Positions 62,036 through 64,000 of a DNA stretch of 64,000 bases are shown piece after piece. The DNA is from Tannerella sp. (GTDB lineage: Bacteria > Bacteroidota > Bacteroidia > Bacteroidales > Tannerellaceae), in NCBI GenBank assembly GCA_031285565.1, contig JAITVY010000044.1, forward strand, positions 1-64,000, read 5' to 3'. Each line of letters opens with the position of its first letter. The stretch's first letter is position 1. Under the pieces are notes generated by a model. The model was not told the origin of the DNA, did not search any database, and saw nothing but the letters and a program-made list of their open reading frames with translations. A program made the translations under genes and the position numbers.

Positions 62036-62153
62036 TTCTTGTTTCTCCTCTACTTTAATTTTTTAACTCTCTATTCCTAATCTATTAGACTTGTTTTTGT
62101 TAGTAAGGTTTAATTAACCACTCTACTATAATAATAAAAAATTTCTCCTCTTA

Positions 62154-62184
62154 CAAATATAAATCTTTTCCTGCAACCAACAAA
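62154..62184 (-). promoter_or_regulatory. Promoter of the Ser/Gly-rich gene
   Basis: TATATTTG (minus strand; plus CAAATATA, 62154-62161) and TTTG (plus CAAA, 62181-62184) with 19 nt between them match the Bacteroidetes consensus exactly. The start codon lies about 119 nt downstream. Confidence 0.7.
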
Positions 62185-62244
62185 CAATTACAGACTATTT
62201 AACATCCGCAAAAGTATCACCTTTTCTAAAGACATGATGCAAAA

Positions 62245-62271
62245 AAAGAGGATATGCTGCAAATCCTCTTT
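62245..62271. terminator. Intrinsic terminator of ThuA-like copy 5
   Basis: AAAGAGGAT (62245-62253) and ATCCTCTTT (62263-62271) form a perfect 9-bp stem with a 9-nt loop. The A-run before it gives a U-tract on the minus-strand transcript. Confidence 0.8.
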
Positions 62272-62301
62272 CCTTTTTATACATTTTTAAGAATTCCCTT
62301 T

Positions 62302-63216
62302 CTACTGATTATATTGATACGCTTTACGCATCGAAGTCTGTGTAGAAGACGGAAAATCCGCAGGGATATCCTGCGTTACTTTTCCCGTTGCGGCCCATTC
62401 CGCTCCCCGTAATAAGGTTACTTGAAATCCCGTACATTGCATAGCCGGATTATCTTCAAGTGTTTCTCCGGCGTGTCCTAACATTGTATGGAATATACGT
62501 CCCTTTCCATAACTGATTGTAAAAAGAAGCGGTTCTTCCCTACCCGATCCTCCTGTTAACGTGTCCGAATAAGCTGTATAAAGCAAATCCTGAATATCGG
62601 CCGGACCACGCATCCGATCATAAAGTTCATCTTTTGCATGTAACCATTGTTGCGGTAATCCTTTTGTAACCGGATGTTCTGCACTTCGGCAGTTTAAAAC
62701 ATATTCATGTTGCGAACCATGCGATCCTCCAGAACCAGGAGCGCTATCTTTTACGATACTCCCATCTTGCCAGTATAAATAAGGACCGGATTTCTCGTCA
62801 CGGCCTTCCCAACCACCCAATGCACAAATTTTATTATACTCTTTCCAGTTGGGGAAAGCATTGTCTGCTGCATGATAGACAACCACACCACCACCGTTTT
62901 CTACGAATTTAAGAAATTGGGACTGCGTTTCTTCGGGCCAGGCATCGCCATTATAATCAAGTACTACTAGATCATATGGAGTAAAGTCAACAACAAAGTC
63001 CGACATATCTCCTCCTTTTTCCGGTGATATGGCAAATTCAACAGAAAACATCGCCGAACTTTCTAAGATCTGTTGAATAGCCAAATGGCTTACCGGCCAA
63101 TTATGATTATTTTGTCCGGTTATCAACAATGTTTTGATTGGTTGTTCGGATTGATTACATGCCATAAGTATCCATCCTGTAAGAAATAATAAAACAAGGG
63201 CTAACAATCGTTTCAT
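62302..63216 (-). CDS. ThuA-like lipoprotein, copy 5
   Basis: A 304-residue lipoprotein started at ATG 63216, which gives the lipobox LMAC (residues 17-20); the longer frame runs through the -7 box. The ThuA domain (about 28-275) has LLITGQNNHNWPVSHLAIQQ, YDLVVLDYNGDAWPEE, GGGVVVYHAADNAFPNWKEYN, EHPVTKGLPQQWLHAKDELYDRMRG and RIFHTMLGHAG. Its C-terminal part (GFQVTLLRGAEWAATGKVTQ) is almost the same as in the ThuA-like protein of the amino-sugar locus at 20008-20934. It stands alone, 30 kb away, and is divergent from a partial outer-membrane gene. Confidence 0.85.
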   Translation of the reverse strand: MKRLLALVLLFLTGWILMACNQSEQPIKTLLITGQNNHNWPVSHLAIQQILESSAMFSVEFAISPEKGGDMSDFVVDFTPYDLVVLDYNGDAWPEETQSQFLKFVENGGGVVVYHAADNAFPNWKEYNKICALGGWEGRDEKSGPYLYWQDGSIVKDSAPGSGGSHGSQHEYVLNCRSAEHPVTKGLPQQWLHAKDELYDRMRGPADIQDLLYTAYSDTLTGGSGREEPLLFTISYGKGRIFHTMLGHAGETLEDNPAMQCTGFQVTLLRGAEWAATGKVTQDIPADFPSSTQTSMRKAYQYNQ

Positions 63217-63266
63217 ATACACACATTTATAAGTCTGGTATTCAATTATTCCGTTAATCTCTTTCA

Positions 63267-63274
63267 CAAAGATA
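63267..63274 (-). promoter_or_regulatory. -7 box of ThuA-like copy 5
   Basis: TATCTTTG on the minus strand (plus CAAAGATA) matches TAnnTTTG exactly, 50 nt before the start. Only a weak -33 half (ATTG) is seen. Confidence 0.5.
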
Positions 63275-63295
63275 GGACTTTCTGGTAAAAAACAA

Positions 63296-63303
63296 TATTT
63301 TTG
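63296..63303 (+). promoter_or_regulatory. -7 box of the partial right-edge gene
   Basis: TATTTTTG matches TAnnTTTG exactly, 17 nt before the ATG at 63321. It lies 21 nt from the divergent -7 box on the other strand, so the two promoters share DNA. Confidence 0.5.
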
Positions 63304-63320
63304 CATTCAAATTCAAAAAC

Positions 63321-64000
63321 ATGAGAGCTATCTATAGACTTATATTCTTTCTATTTGTATTCACCAGTTACACTTCTTTCATTACTGCCGACGAAAGCTG
63401 GCGTGACAAAATGAAAGACTTAATTTACTCACCACGCTATTTCGGACCGAATGCCCTTCCGATACCGGAGTTGCGAAGCGGTCGCATTGATACACGCTGG
63501 GAAGCGGAAGTAAGGGGTGAATATCATCATTATGAAGGAGATAAAACCAAAGACCTATTTGCACGGCTATTCATCCCGATAGCTAATGGACTGGCTGGTG
63601 TTGAATTATATGGTGTAATCACAGAAGATTATAAATTGACACCTGAAACCCGTGATGAACGTCATGCAGTAGAAACAGAATCACCCATTGGATGCCATGG
63701 TGATTTTATTTTCAGTGCTTTTTACCAGGTCTTGCGAAACGAGAAATGGTGTGATATAATGGTTTCAGCCAATTTCAAAACAGCCAGTGGAAACAGAGTA
63801 TGTGATGCACGATATACGGATGCCGGAGCCTATTGGTTCGATGCAACACTTGGACGCAACTTATATCAAAATGCTGATAAAACAGCATCTATCCGCATGC
63901 AAATGATGGCTGGTTTTTATTGCTGGATGACCAACGACCTGATTCACCGACAAAACGATGCGTTTCATTATGGTATCGGAACAAGTGGTCATTATAAAGC
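63321..64000 (+). CDS. Partial secreted outer-membrane-type protein, cut by the window edge
   Basis: A frame of 226 codons without stop runs off the right edge. It begins MRAIYRLIFFLFVFTSYTSF, a signal peptide cut near ITA (about 23). The mature part shows barrel-like alternating strands (WEAEVRGEYHHYEGD, FARLFIPIANGLAGVELYGV, WCDIMVSANFKTASGNRVCDARYTDAG, ASIRMQMMAGFYCWMTND). It is divergent from ThuA-like copy 5 across a short shared promoter region. I do not recognise the family. Confidence 0.65.
   Translation, partial: MRAIYRLIFFLFVFTSYTSFITADESWRDKMKDLIYSPRYFGPNALPIPELRSGRIDTRWEAEVRGEYHHYEGDKTKDLFARLFIPIANGLAGVELYGVITEDYKLTPETRDERHAVETESPIGCHGDFIFSAFYQVLRNEKWCDIMVSANFKTASGNRVCDARYTDAGAYWFDATLGRNLYQNADKTASIRMQMMAGFYCWMTNDLIHRQNDAFHYGIGTSGHYK

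Overview
The window looks like chromosomal DNA of a low-GC (about 38-40 %, by eye) member of the Bacteroidetes, most likely order Bacteroidales. The signs are SusC/SusD proteins, a hybrid two-component regulator fused to AraC, many signal-peptide lipoproteins, and promoters with the Bacteroidetes pattern TTTG - about 20 nt - TAnnTTTG instead of E. coli-type boxes. No rRNA, tRNA, phage, CRISPR array or transposase gene was seen. I cannot name the genus safely.

Layout. 1-4.8 kb: a small M20/M28-type metallopeptidase, then pheT and a yebC-type regulator, closed by a strong bidirectional terminator. 4.8-11.8 kb: a GH30-GH5 glycosidase pair divergent from a full-length hybrid two-component system (HTCS). 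11.9-14.3 kb: an AT-rich NodB-like protein and an orphan OadB/OadG sodium-pump pair; the 50-residue OadG-like subunit is a very small gene. 14.9-34.6 kb: a long plus-strand amino-sugar polysaccharide utilisation locus: ROK sugar kinase, NagB-like deaminase, NagP/FucP-type transporter, a small periplasmic protein, GH18 chitinase, ThuA-like protein, GH9, SusC, SusD, three more ThuA-like proteins, GH20 hexosaminidase and a NagX/HGSNAT-like membrane acetyltransferase. 34.7-42.8 kb: DUF1349-like lipoprotein, VOC protein, a decayed SRPBCC gene, MFS exporter with divergent TetR, a second TetR-like gene, an OMP, C69 dipeptidase and a pyruvoyl arginine decarboxylase. 42.9-46.3 kb: Ca/Na antiporter, two PAP2 phosphatases and a short-chain threonine dehydrogenase-like protein. 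46.6-53.5 kb: HTH protein, an envelope cassette (GT2, WaaP-like kinase, LtaS-like transferase), and two paralogous metallophosphoesterase lipoproteins around a barrel-like protein. 53.6-64 kb: TauE exporter, rmuC, comEC-like, rpe, small protein, ECF sigma factor, FadL-type porin, a Ser/Gly-rich secreted protein, a fifth ThuA-like protein and a partial outer-membrane gene at the edge.

How the genes fit together. The 15-35 kb locus reads as outer-membrane capture (SusCD), extracellular or periplasmic cleavage (GH18, GH9, GH20), import (NagP type), phosphorylation (ROK) and deamination (NagB). Its general make-up resembles known Bacteroidetes chitin loci. Three things are unusual: four ThuA-like genes with no oxidoreductase partner, no nagA in the window, and an acetyltransferase lying 3 nt after the GH20 gene. 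The last suggests periplasmic re-N-acetylation of glucosamine ends so that GH20 can cut them, as HGSNAT and NAGLU do in lysosomes. Together with the GH30/GH5 pair, the region may serve fungal-type wall glycans (beta-glucan plus chitin/chitosan). This is inference.

Intergenic regions hold several families of inverted or dispersed repeats, including two MITE-like palindromic elements, a dispersed degenerate repeat present at three sites, and a multi-hairpin leader in front of susC.
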